DNA from: Persicitalea jodogahamensis
Lineage (GTDB): Bacteria > Bacteroidota > Bacteroidia > Cytophagales > Spirosomataceae
NCBI RefSeq assembly: GCF_014651615.1
Contig: NZ_BMXF01000001.1
Coordinates: 1,645,731-1,709,730, forward strand
Length of the DNA: 64,000 nucleotides
Direction of reading: 5' to 3'
The position numbers and the translations under genes are program-made. The notes under the pieces are model-generated. The model did no database searches and was not told the origin of the DNA. It saw nothing but the letters and a program-made list of their open reading frames with translations. Position 1 is the stretch's first letter, and every line of letters starts with the position of its first letter. Shown here piece by piece: positions 42,978 to 51,375 of the stretch.

Positions 42978-43757
42978 TTGAACTCATCAACCCCCTTCCA
43001 CAAATACCAGGGCACTGGCAACGACTTCATTTTAATCGATGACCGCGCCGGGATTTTTTCTTTGTCCAGAAAGGAGATAGCGCAGTTGTGTCATCGCCGC
43101 TTCGGAATCGGGGCAGATGGCCTGATCCTGTTACGCAACGAGCCAGGTTATGATTTTAAGATGGTGTACTTCAACGCCGACGGGGGGGAGGGTAGCATGT
43201 GTGGCAATGGCGGACGTTGCACCGTTCGCTTCGCGCACGACCTAGGCATTTTCAAAGAAAAGGCGATCTTTCTTGCCGTAGACGGACCACACGAGGCTAC
43301 GGCCACGCCTGACCTTATTCATTTGAAAATGAGTCCGGTGAAAGATTTGGAAAAACACGACACCTACGATTTTATCGACACCGGGTCACCTCACTACATT
43401 GCTTACGTCGACAATGTGGACCAAACCGAAGTGGTGAGCATCGGCCGGGCCGTTCGAAATAACGAAACTTATGGCCCTCTTGGTGGTACGAATGTCAATT
43501 TTGTGGAAGTGAAATCGCCCAATCACTTGAAAGTAAGGACTTACGAACGCGGTGTCGAAGATGAGACTTACTCCTGTGGTACGGGCGTCACGGCATGCGC
43601 TTTATCCTCCCGTGCGCATTTTGGTTGGGAAAGCCCCGTCAGAATCGACACGGTCGGAGGGGAGCTGCAGGTAGCTTTTCGTGAAGTTGCCGCTACGCAG
43701 TTTGATGACATTTACCTGATCGGCCCGGCCGTAAAAGTATTCGAAGGTACTTTCTAA
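42978..43757 (+). CDS. dapF: Diaminopimelate epimerase
   Basis: The 259-residue enzyme interconverts LL- and meso-diaminopimelate for lysine and peptidoglycan synthesis. The two catalytic cysteines are Cys75 (MCGNGGRC) and Cys200 (YSCGTGVTACAL). The start FHKYQGTGNDFILID is conserved; a TTG at 42978 is the only suitable initiation codon before it. The protein is cytoplasmic and acts as a PLP-independent racemase dimer. It is convergent with the DUF4835 gene, with two bases between stops. Confidence 0.97.
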   Translation: MNSSTPFHKYQGTGNDFILIDDRAGIFSLSRKEIAQLCHRRFGIGADGLILLRNEPGYDFKMVYFNADGGEGSMCGNGGRCTVRFAHDLGIFKEKAIFLAVDGPHEATATPDLIHLKMSPVKDLEKHDTYDFIDTGSPHYIAYVDNVDQTEVVSIGRAVRNNETYGPLGGTNVNFVEVKSPNHLKVRTYERGVEDETYSCGTGVTACALSSRAHFGWESPVRIDTVGGELQVAFREVAATQFDDIYLIGPAVKVFEGTF

Positions 43758-43759
43758 AA

Positions 43760-44683
43760 TTACTGAATCAACCTGCGATAAAGTTCCGTTTTGGTGGGAT
43801 CAAGCGCCGAGAGCAGCGTGAAGGCCTGCTGGCGGTCGTCGGGGGATGCCTCGCGCATCAGGTTGTAGAACTCCTCGGACTTGGCATCGAAGAACGAATT
43901 TAAAAGTACTGCGCCAGGGCGCAATTGAGCGACCTGCTTAGCCGTCGTAAGCATCTCCAGCCCCTTCTTCCGGGCAAGACCGGGCGTCTCGGTGGCAGTA
44001 TCGAGCCCCAGACGATGGTAGTTATAGATTCCCTCACGGAAAGGCAAAAACTGCTGGCTCATCAGGTTTTCTACCAAAGCGTAACGGTTGCGGGAGTCGC
44101 CGTTTGAGCGCCAGGCTTTACTGAAAGTCGAAGAGTTGGTGGCAATGTTGGCCAGATTGAAAGCTTTCTGCAGGTAGGGACTACCGCCTAATTTGCTAAA
44201 TGAATCATAATCCAGTGTAAGGACAATGTTGGCAAAAAACGCCAGGGTGAACGGCAATTCGTCGGTGTAGTTGTTCTCGTTGAAGAACATCGGTGTATTG
44301 GGTAGAAACTTGAAGCTGAAATTGCGATCCACAAAGCTGAACAGTACTGACTCGTAAGTGGAGTTGAATATCGGCCGTGTGACAATCAGCTGAGCATTGG
44401 CCTCGTAAATCCCCTGACTCAGCGAACGGACCAAATTGATGTTAAGCTTACAACCGATACGCTCCTCCTGAGTGAATTGATCATTGGTCCAGCGCGTATT
44501 ATTCATGAACTCACTGATGTAAGTTCGGAGTTGAGCCATGGCCTGCTCGTCGGTTTTTTGCTGGGCTACAAGTTGATCGTAGTTTAGCGTGACGGTACAA
44601 TTCAGTTCCTGTGCCGAAAGGCCGGGTGCAAGCAGCATAGCCAGGAAGAGAACAGCCAAGATTCCTGCAAGATTTTTTTTCAT
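43760..44683 (-). CDS. DUF4835 family exported protein
   Basis: Starting at the ATG at 44683 (MKKNLAG) the protein has 307 residues with a signal peptide (about 1-21, LSAQ). The mature start ELNCTVTLNYDQL is characteristic of DUF4835, and YRLGLD, FLPFREGIYNYHRLGLDTA and TFSKAW-type motifs recur. The family is Bacteroidota-specific and some pipelines label it PorD, a T9SS-associated protein; I do not rely on that. The gene overlaps coaBC by four bases, as in the usual bamD-rpoZ-coaBC-DUF4835 cluster. Function is unknown. Confidence 0.85.
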   Translation of the reverse strand: MKKNLAGILAVLFLAMLLAPGLSAQELNCTVTLNYDQLVAQQKTDEQAMAQLRTYISEFMNNTRWTNDQFTQEERIGCKLNINLVRSLSQGIYEANAQLIVTRPIFNSTYESVLFSFVDRNFSFKFLPNTPMFFNENNYTDELPFTLAFFANIVLTLDYDSFSKLGGSPYLQKAFNLANIATNSSTFSKAWRSNGDSRNRYALVENLMSQQFLPFREGIYNYHRLGLDTATETPGLARKKGLEMLTTAKQVAQLRPGAVLLNSFFDAKSEEFYNLMREASPDDRQQAFTLLSALDPTKTELYRRLIQ

Positions 44684-45927
44684 GCCTCGCTCCATTTTTC
44701 AAGTATAAGTTCGAGAATATCCTGCGCTACCTCTTGTTTGGACTTTAGTTCAAAACGACGTTCCACGCCTTCCCGATCAATAACGGTGATTTTGTTGGTA
44801 TCGTACGCAAAACCTGCGCCGGGATCATTCAGGGAGTTCAGGACAATATAGTCAAGTTGTTTGGTTTGTAGTTTTTTGCTGGCGTTTTCCACCTCATCAT
44901 TAGTCTCCAGAGCAAACCCTATGAGCAGCTGACCCGACTTTTTGCGTGCCCCCAACGTTCCGGCTATATCCACGGTTTGGGTCATTCTCAGGCCAAATTC
45001 TTGTTCCTTTTTCTTCATCTTGTTCGCCGCTACTTCGGCGGGAGCGTAATCAGCCACCGCCGCGGCAAATATCACGAGATCGCTACCGTCGAATTGGGCT
45101 TCCGTAGCCAGGAACATTTCCTGCGCCGAACGGACATTGACTCTTTTGATACTCCGGTCGGTCACTTCCAGGCTCACGGGACCACTCACCACCGTTACCT
45201 GTGCCCCGGCCCCGGCAAAGGCATGGGCAATAGCGTATCCCATTTTGCCGGATGAGTGGTTACTGATATAGCGTACGGGATCGATTGCCTCCTGGGTAGG
45301 GCCAGCGGTGATGAGTACTCGCTTACCGGTGGCCACCGAACGACGGGAAAAGTGACTTTCCAGGTACCGGACGATTTCCTCTGGCTCGGCTAACCGGCCT
45401 TCGCCTACGAGACCGCTGGCCAATTCGCCGTGTTCAGCCTCGATTATCTGGTTGCCATAAGACTGCAGCCGTTCAATATTAGCCCTGGTAGAACCGTGGT
45501 GATACATATCTACATCCATAGCCGGGGCAAAAAAAACCGGGCAGCGTGCCGACAGATAGACCGCCGTCAGCAAGTCGTCGCACAAGCCGTGTGCGCATTT
45601 GGCCAGCGTGCGTGCCGTGGCGGGGGCGATCAATACTACATCTGCCCAAAGTCCTAGCTCGATATGGTTGTTCCAGACACCTTCTTCATTTCGAACGTAT
45701 GCAGATAGGGCAGGGCGTTTTGATAGAGTAGCCAGGGTGAGCGGCGTGATAAAGTCAGCCGCAGTCTCAGTCATGATCACCTGCACTTCGGCTCCCGCTT
45801 TTACCAACAACCGCGCCAACAAGGCCGACTTATAAGCCGCGATGCTGCCGGACACGCCGAGGATAATTTTTTTGCCTTTCAAATTCAAAATGGTTTCAAG
45901 TAGACTGGCAGATACGAAATCAGCCAT
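44680..45927 (-). CDS. coaBC: Bifunctional phosphopantothenoylcysteine decarboxylase/synthase
   Basis: The 415-residue protein makes 4'-phosphopantetheine for coenzyme A. The CoaC flavin domain (about 18-200) has LGVSGSIAAYKS and the catalytic His in NNHIELGL. Two of its conserved positions differ from E. coli: the PAMNxxM motif reads PAMDVDM, and the substrate-clamp Cys is Ser in ELASGLVGEGRL. The CoaB domain (about 205-415) has ITAGPTQEAIDPVRYISNHSSGKMGYA and the KMKK loop. Such substitutions also seem to occur in other Bacteroidota. It is followed by DUF4835, and rpoZ lies 51 bases upstream. Confidence 0.95.
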   Translation of the reverse strand: MADFVSASLLETILNLKGKKIILGVSGSIAAYKSALLARLLVKAGAEVQVIMTETAADFITPLTLATLSKRPALSAYVRNEEGVWNNHIELGLWADVVLIAPATARTLAKCAHGLCDDLLTAVYLSARCPVFFAPAMDVDMYHHGSTRANIERLQSYGNQIIEAEHGELASGLVGEGRLAEPEEIVRYLESHFSRRSVATGKRVLITAGPTQEAIDPVRYISNHSSGKMGYAIAHAFAGAGAQVTVVSGPVSLEVTDRSIKRVNVRSAQEMFLATEAQFDGSDLVIFAAAVADYAPAEVAANKMKKKEQEFGLRMTQTVDIAGTLGARKKSGQLLIGFALETNDEVENASKKLQTKQLDYIVLNSLNDPGAGFAYDTNKITVIDREGVERRFELKSKQEVAQDILELILEKWSEA

Positions 45928-45978
45928 ACCAGCGGCGGGCGTTGGTATGGCTGATAGAAAAGACTCGCAAAAAGTAGG

Positions 45979-46299
45979 TTACTTCCCCTCTTCCACTTCA
46001 CGATAAGCATTGTATGTTTTGCCTTCCATGAACTCGTCAATGGAAATGCTGCCGGGCTTGGGCATCCGTTCGTAGAACTTGGAAATTTCGATCTGTTCGC
46101 GGTTTTCGAAAACTTCTTCCAGGTTATCTACCCCAGAAGCAAATTCCGCTAACTTGTTGTTCAGTTCTTCTTTCATCTTGCTCGAAATCTGGCGGGCACG
46201 CTTGGAAATGATCGAAACCGATTCGTATAGATTCCCTGTCACTGCGGCAATATCATCTGTATTGCGGGTAATGATGGATGGATTCGTGTTGGCTGACAT
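45979..46299 (-). CDS. rpoZ: RNA polymerase omega subunit
   Basis: The 106-residue protein fits the Rpb6/omega family in its Bacteroidota form. The region NLYESVSIISKRARQISSKM at about residues 23-42 corresponds to the conserved helix that clamps the beta' C-terminus. Omega aids assembly of RNA polymerase and stringent response. Context supports the call: it lies between bamD and coaBC, as in related genomes. Confidence 0.9.
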   Translation of the reverse strand: MSANTNPSIITRNTDDIAAVTGNLYESVSIISKRARQISSKMKEELNNKLAEFASGVDNLEEVFENREQIEISKFYERMPKPGSISIDEFMEGKTYNAYREVEEGK

Positions 46300-46330
46300 G
46301 TTACAATTATCTGGTTAAATTTTGGGGTAA

Positions 46331-47242
46331 TTAATTGTTGATCGACGATGTGGTTACCTTAGCAGGCTGCGCAGGGTCAGGTAGTTTATCCAGCCTGTCT
46401 TTCTGTGCTTTTTCCAGGGTGGCGATGCGTTCGAGTTCGTCCTCGCTGCTTGCATAAAGCTTCTCGGCATCTTTCAGATAGGCACTGCTGGGGTACTTAT
46501 CAATGAATGCTTTATAAAATTTCACCGCATCTTCGTAACGCTCTTTCTGCTTGCTGAAAATACTGCTTTTAGCAAGCGTGTATTGCGCGTCCACTTTCAA
46601 ATAGGCCAGTTCTTCATTGAACTCCGAATCGGGAAAATCCCGCCGGAAGTTTTCAACGGAAATAACCGCCGATTTTAGGGAGGCAAGATTGAAATCGCTG
46701 ATTTTATAATAAAGTTTGGCCTTTTCGTAGGCTTTCAGTTCCAGCTTGCGGCGTAGTTCCAGAATGTAGCCCGTGCACTCGTTCCTGAAAGGGCTTGCGG
46801 GGTAAGAGTTAATGAAATCCTGCAAGGCCGAAATGGCAGTCAGAGTGCTGGTTTGGTCCAACGTGTGCGGAGCAGAATCCTTATACAGCGAGTAGGCGTG
46901 CATGTACAGTGCTTCCTGCGCGTAATCGCTGCGGGCATAGGTATCATAAAATTTCTTGAACAGGAACTGTGCCATATTGTACTGTTCCTGATGGTACTGC
47001 GTGTAGGCATAGTAAAACTGCGCCATCTCGGACTCTGTACTACCCTTTAACAAAGGAATAAGCTCCTCAAAAAGAAGCCCGGCACGGTACCAATCACCTT
47101 CCTGGTAATAATCCAGAGCGGCGGCGTACTTTTCCTTATCTGTACCGGTCTTTTGCAGCTTGGCAAACTTACTGCAGGATGTCGTAAGGAAAAGTGCGAT
47201 TATTAGAAAAAAGAAATAATTCGCGAAGGGTGTTTTTTGCAT
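46331..47242 (-). CDS. bamD: Outer-membrane assembly lipoprotein BamD
   Basis: The 303-residue protein has a lipobox TTSC at about residues 20-23 and five TPR-like helix pairs (about 35-250), with YYQEGDWYRAGLLFEELI and DFINSYPASPFRNEC typical. BamD is the essential lipoprotein of the BAM complex that inserts beta-barrels into the outer membrane. The low-complexity tail (about 275-303) is unlike E. coli. A TACCTTTG -7-like element (minus strand, 47250-47257) lies just upstream of the start. Confidence 0.92.
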   Translation of the reverse strand: MQKTPFANYFFFLIIALFLTTSCSKFAKLQKTGTDKEKYAAALDYYQEGDWYRAGLLFEELIPLLKGSTESEMAQFYYAYTQYHQEQYNMAQFLFKKFYDTYARSDYAQEALYMHAYSLYKDSAPHTLDQTSTLTAISALQDFINSYPASPFRNECTGYILELRRKLELKAYEKAKLYYKISDFNLASLKSAVISVENFRRDFPDSEFNEELAYLKVDAQYTLAKSSIFSKQKERYEDAVKFYKAFIDKYPSSAYLKDAEKLYASSEDELERIATLEKAQKDRLDKLPDPAQPAKVTTSSINN

Positions 47243-47316
47243 AAGGCGGCAAAGGTAATAAAAAAAGCTACTCGATTCATAACGAACCGGTAGCCTTGAA
47301 AGTATCGGGTGGCAGA

Positions 47317-47946
47317 CTATTGCTGATGGCGAACAAGCAGTTTTTTGGTCGCTACGGAATTGCCGTCAATAGCCAGACGATAAAAGTACACGCTTGTAGG
47401 CATATCACGTGTGTTGATGCGAAGCTTCCGATCGTTTTTATCCAGGCTATATTCGGAAATCGGATTACCTAGAACATTACAAATCACAATTTTAGCCTCA
47501 CGATCTGAGCTTTTCAGAGAGTAGTCAAATTCTGCGTAGTCACTGGCCGGATTAGGATAGATATTCGAGATCGTCAGCCATTCGTTCGAGAAAAGATGGT
47601 CATCAGAAATACGGTCCAGATTGCTGGCCCGGCGATCCGCTTTAGCCAACTGAACATTGGGGTTTACCGCAAGGCTCTCTGCAACGGCCACCGTGTTGTT
47701 GACACTACTGCTGGCGGGCTTGGCAAACAGCAAAGCACGGTAGTAGTCATTCAATGCCTGGGGTTTTTCCAGGGCCAGCGGCTTGTACGAAAGTACGGTA
47801 GGCTTCTGCACAAGTGGACGGTCAAAAGACATCGTCTTTGTTTTATTTGGCAGATTTAACCGGCTGCTGTTGGCAGGTACCTGAGCCTGAGTGGCAAAGC
47901 AACCCAGTATGAGAAAAGTATAAACAAAAAGTATAGTTTTTTTCAT
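47317..47946 (-). CDS. Exported protein with T9SS type A sorting domain
   Basis: The start is the ATG at 47946 (MKKTILFVYTFL), giving 209 residues. The signal peptide is about 1-21. The middle (30-125) is low in recognisable features. The last 80 residues are a type IX sorting domain: ISNIYPNPASDYAEFDYSL, then the strand-rich region ending VATKKLLVRHQQ. Unlike most T9SS cargo, almost no functional domain precedes it. It would be exported across the outer membrane. No neighbour suggests a substrate. Confidence 0.85.
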   Translation of the reverse strand: MKKTILFVYTFLILGCFATQAQVPANSSRLNLPNKTKTMSFDRPLVQKPTVLSYKPLALEKPQALNDYYRALLFAKPASSSVNNTVAVAESLAVNPNVQLAKADRRASNLDRISDDHLFSNEWLTISNIYPNPASDYAEFDYSLKSSDREAKIVICNVLGNPISEYSLDKNDRKLRINTRDMPTSVYFYRLAIDGNSVATKKLLVRHQQ

Positions 47947-48117
47947 GGCAAGGGGCAAAGTTGGGATCGCCGGGAAACGTATTATCCCATTGATCTACAA
48001 AAATATACATTTATAATCAGAGAATCAAAGATTATTGTGCAACAGGTGATATAAATTTATTGATCGGTTGATTTCGTACATAAACGTTTTACAAAAACTA
48101 TGCTAGAACCACCAAGA

Positions 48118-49737
48118 TTATTTCGAATTCTTTGGTAAACGAGCCGTTTCTACCTCTTTCGCCTTTTCGACTGCCTGTTTTGCGGGAGTATCTTCGGCCC
48201 AAATTGTTTGTTTCAGAGTGGGTTTTTCACCTATACGCCAATTGAATCCCTCAAGTTGCCGTTGGGGTGCTTTTATATTTTGCGGAGGAATCAAGCTACC
48301 CACAGGTTGGCCCAAAAACGCGATTCGATTCACACGATTGGCCTCAAATTGTAGATTCATTTTCCCACACTCTACACGGTTCAGACCAATTAGTTTTTCA
48401 TCCTCGTCCAATGCATAGTAGGCGCTTTGACCATTGCCATCCACAAAAACTCTTTTCAAGTTACTTTCTTTGTTAAAGTAGGCGTTAATGGTTCGTCCCT
48501 TAACCTGATTAAATTGCGCAACCAGGGTATCTTCCGAAATGACAAATGAATTACTTCGCAAGAGCATCCGATCAATTTTATTGTTCACCAAAAAAGCACT
48601 AATCGAATCCGCTTCCATTTGGTAGTTCTGACCCCAAAGGATCGGATCGCGGAAGAAGAACACGGTAGAATCGGCAGTGTTGTAAAGTACCGAATCACAA
48701 CGGCCCTGGAAATCGGATTTGAAGATGTAAACGTTTTTGTCGCCAATTAATCTTCTGGTGCTATCGGCCTTATTTTCAACGGAATAAAGCGTGTCAGCCC
48801 GGATGTACAGGGTGTCCTCTGATACTAGGCTCTTTACCAGGGCGTGGCCAAACACTTTGGAAAAACCTTCCGTACCCCGGTAGATACCTTCATCGCCGGT
48901 GAGTATCGTCTTGTCTTCCTTTGCCAAAATCTCGACATTTCCCTTCGCAAAGCCGAGCTGTTTCTGACTATCATAAAAGAGCGAATCCCCTGTGAGCGTG
49001 TAACTATCATTTTCAACCATCGTACGGGTGCTGAAACTGGACTCCTCGGTTTCAGTGTTGTACTGTCCGCGCTTGGCAACAAGTGTCCCGTCACTATTGA
49101 CGATTTTGGTCGGTCCGTTGAAGTACGACCACTTGGTGACCGAATTGTAAATCAGCGTATCGGTCGTCAAGACGTATTTCTTATTTACAAGCTTCACATC
49201 GCCGTAGTAATCGAACACCTTGGAGCGCGTATTGTAAATCCCTTCTTTACTGGTCAGAACATTGGCGGAATCCACCGTACGGCCCGGCAGCCGGTAGTAA
49301 GCCAGCCCATTGGCCATGTCATACTCAAGCTTTTTAGAAGTGAGCGTTCTGTTTTTGTCTGTCAGAACAGCTTTCTTCCCGCTCACAATTGCAAACCTCG
49401 TATTGCCGTAATACAGAAGCGTGTCGCCGGTGACTGTTATGGTGTCGCCCTGCACAACCTTCACATGACCATAGGCCTGAATCAGGTTGCTGGCGACATT
49501 TTGAATTGCCAGATCACAATAAAGGATAGAGCCCTTGTGCTTAAAGCGGACATTGTTGACCACCCGTCGGATTTCTATCCCATTTTCGGTGCTGTAGGTA
49601 AGACTATCCGAACCCGGCAGCAATTCAACGATATCCTGTTGCCCGCCGGAAGCTGCGTTGGGTAAGCCCGGCGGACGAACCTGCCCAGCTACCCAGGTAG
49701 ATATTAACAAAAAACACATCAATAGAATATTTTTCAT
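48118..49737 (-). CDS. OstA/LptA-like periplasmic protein
   Basis: This 539-residue protein has a signal peptide (1-18) and repeated OstA-like beta strands over about 30-450, for example VKVVQGDTITVTGDTLLYYG, VLTTDTLIYNSVTKWSYFNG and KTILTGDEGIYRG. OstA domains of LptA/LptD carry lipopolysaccharide through the periplasm. It is much longer than LptA (about 180 residues) and has no LptD barrel, so it is the Bacteroidota 'OstA-like' form. The C-terminal 70 residues are charged and unstructured. It is convergent with no gene; bamD lies downstream. Confidence 0.85.
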   Translation of the reverse strand: MKNILLMCFLLISTWVAGQVRPPGLPNAASGGQQDIVELLPGSDSLTYSTENGIEIRRVVNNVRFKHKGSILYCDLAIQNVASNLIQAYGHVKVVQGDTITVTGDTLLYYGNTRFAIVSGKKAVLTDKNRTLTSKKLEYDMANGLAYYRLPGRTVDSANVLTSKEGIYNTRSKVFDYYGDVKLVNKKYVLTTDTLIYNSVTKWSYFNGPTKIVNSDGTLVAKRGQYNTETEESSFSTRTMVENDSYTLTGDSLFYDSQKQLGFAKGNVEILAKEDKTILTGDEGIYRGTEGFSKVFGHALVKSLVSEDTLYIRADTLYSVENKADSTRRLIGDKNVYIFKSDFQGRCDSVLYNTADSTVFFFRDPILWGQNYQMEADSISAFLVNNKIDRMLLRSNSFVISEDTLVAQFNQVKGRTINAYFNKESNLKRVFVDGNGQSAYYALDEDEKLIGLNRVECGKMNLQFEANRVNRIAFLGQPVGSLIPPQNIKAPQRQLEGFNWRIGEKPTLKQTIWAEDTPAKQAVEKAKEVETARLPKNSK

Positions 49738-49887
49738 GGCTTCTTCGATAGGATAGACCTCGTTCCGTTTAAAAAGGTTGCCTCAGGCTGGCAATATTTC
49801 TAAAACAAATTCTGGCCACGGCCCATTGTCGCTATCTTTGATACTAAAATCAGGATCAAAATTACAGTTAAAGCATCGCTTCATCCC

Positions 49888-51231
49888 ATGGTACATGCTC
49901 TTTTAACTTTTATTAACGACAATGTTCCCGGCATTACCGAAAAAAAAACGCTGGTGGCAGTGAGCGGTGGCGTAGATTCGATGGTTATGGCTGAGCTTTT
50001 CCGGCGAGCGGACTTTTCATTTGCCATTGCTCATTGCAATTTCGGTTTGCGCGGTGCGGAGTCTGATGGTGATGAAGCTGCGGTGCGTCACTGGGCAGAT
50101 AAGCAAGGAGTGACTTTCCATACCCGAAAATTTGAAACGGCTCACGTGGCCGAGGAACAAGGCATTTCAATCCAAATGGCGGCGCGGGATCTGCGCTATG
50201 CGTGGTTTGAAGAACTAATTGAGGCGTTCCGGTACGATTACCTTGCCACTGCGCACCACGCCGACGATAACATCGAAACCGTCCTGCTGAATCTGGTCCG
50301 GGGAACGGGACTGCCGGGGCTCTTGGGGATTGCGCCTGTCAAAGGACACACCATCCGCCCGCTGCTTTTTGTTCCGAAAAATGATATACTGGAATTTGCC
50401 CAAAAGGAAAAACTCACCTGGCGGGAAGACAGTTCTAACACCAGCGACGCCTACCGCCGAAACCTGCTGCGTCATAAGGTGCTTCCCGTGTTGCAGGAGA
50501 TGAATCCCTCGTTACATAAGACTTTTGAACAAAATCTGGAGCGGTTACGAGCGGTCAGTTCGGTCGTTGACCGACAACTCTCCAAATGGAGCAACAGGGC
50601 TGTACGTTCGGGAGAAGGTAAGGTTTATATTTCCATACCGATGATTCTGATGGCCGAGGAGCCGACTTCCGTATTGCACGGAGTGCTGGAAAAGTACCAT
50701 TTTAATTACGCCCAGACGAAGCAAATCGTCGCTTCCCTTAAAGGAATCAGCGGTAAAGAATTTTTTTCGGCCACTCATTCCTTGCTTAAGGATCGGGAAG
50801 AATTGATCGTCGAGCCAATACGCGAAGCCGAGGCATTCGACCCAATTCCTCTCCGGGAGGACACCGACAAAGTTGCTCTGCGCGAAAATTCATTTTTAGT
50901 AGCGAGGCGGATGCCACGCTCACCCGAACTGAAACTGTCTGCGAATGCACAAACGGCTTACTTCGATGCCACCTGTCTTCAGTTTCCGCTCAAAGTACGT
51001 TCCTGGCGGCCGGGCGATCGGTTTCAGCCTTTCGGGATGGGCGGAAAAAGTAAGAAAGTCAGCGATCTGCTCGTTGATGCCAAAGTACCGGTGAATCAAA
51101 AAAAAGAATGCCTGGTGCTGACAGACAACGCGCAGAATATACTTTGGGTACTGGGCCTAAGAACCGATGACCGGTTCGGTGTAAAACCTGACACCACCGA
51201 TATACTCCAATATAGAATTGTAACCTTTTGA
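49888..51231 (+). CDS. tilS: tRNA(Ile)-lysidine synthetase
   Basis: The 447-residue enzyme adds lysine to C34 of the CAU-anticodon tRNA-Ile, changing both decoding and charging. The PP-loop SGGVDS is at residues 26-31 (AVSGGVDSMVMAEL), and HCNFGLRGAESDGDE and ATAHHADDNIETVLLNLVRG follow as in TilS. The C-terminal TilS domain (about 365-445) has VRSWRPGDRFQPFGMGGKSKKVSDL. It is essential in most bacteria. A TATCTTTG element resembling a -7 box lies at 49833-49840. Confidence 0.97.
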   Translation: MVHALLTFINDNVPGITEKKTLVAVSGGVDSMVMAELFRRADFSFAIAHCNFGLRGAESDGDEAAVRHWADKQGVTFHTRKFETAHVAEEQGISIQMAARDLRYAWFEELIEAFRYDYLATAHHADDNIETVLLNLVRGTGLPGLLGIAPVKGHTIRPLLFVPKNDILEFAQKEKLTWREDSSNTSDAYRRNLLRHKVLPVLQEMNPSLHKTFEQNLERLRAVSSVVDRQLSKWSNRAVRSGEGKVYISIPMILMAEEPTSVLHGVLEKYHFNYAQTKQIVASLKGISGKEFFSATHSLLKDREELIVEPIREAEAFDPIPLREDTDKVALRENSFLVARRMPRSPELKLSANAQTAYFDATCLQFPLKVRSWRPGDRFQPFGMGGKSKKVSDLLVDAKVPVNQKKECLVLTDNAQNILWVLGLRTDDRFGVKPDTTDILQYRIVTF

Positions 51232-51375
51232 TTTAAAGTACCTTATTTTCAATAGTTTACTTCGAAAAACTTATTGCCAGACATTATTTTTCTACTTGGC
51301 GAGAAAACTGGCATTTTCTTTGCTAATCCCTAGTCATTACTACTGAATCAATACTAATAGAAAAGAAAAATACCT

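Noticed and set aside
48844-49665. 273-residue open frame opposite the OstA-like gene
   Set aside because: It lies wholly antisense to a gene with clear OstA repeats; codon bias explains the openness.
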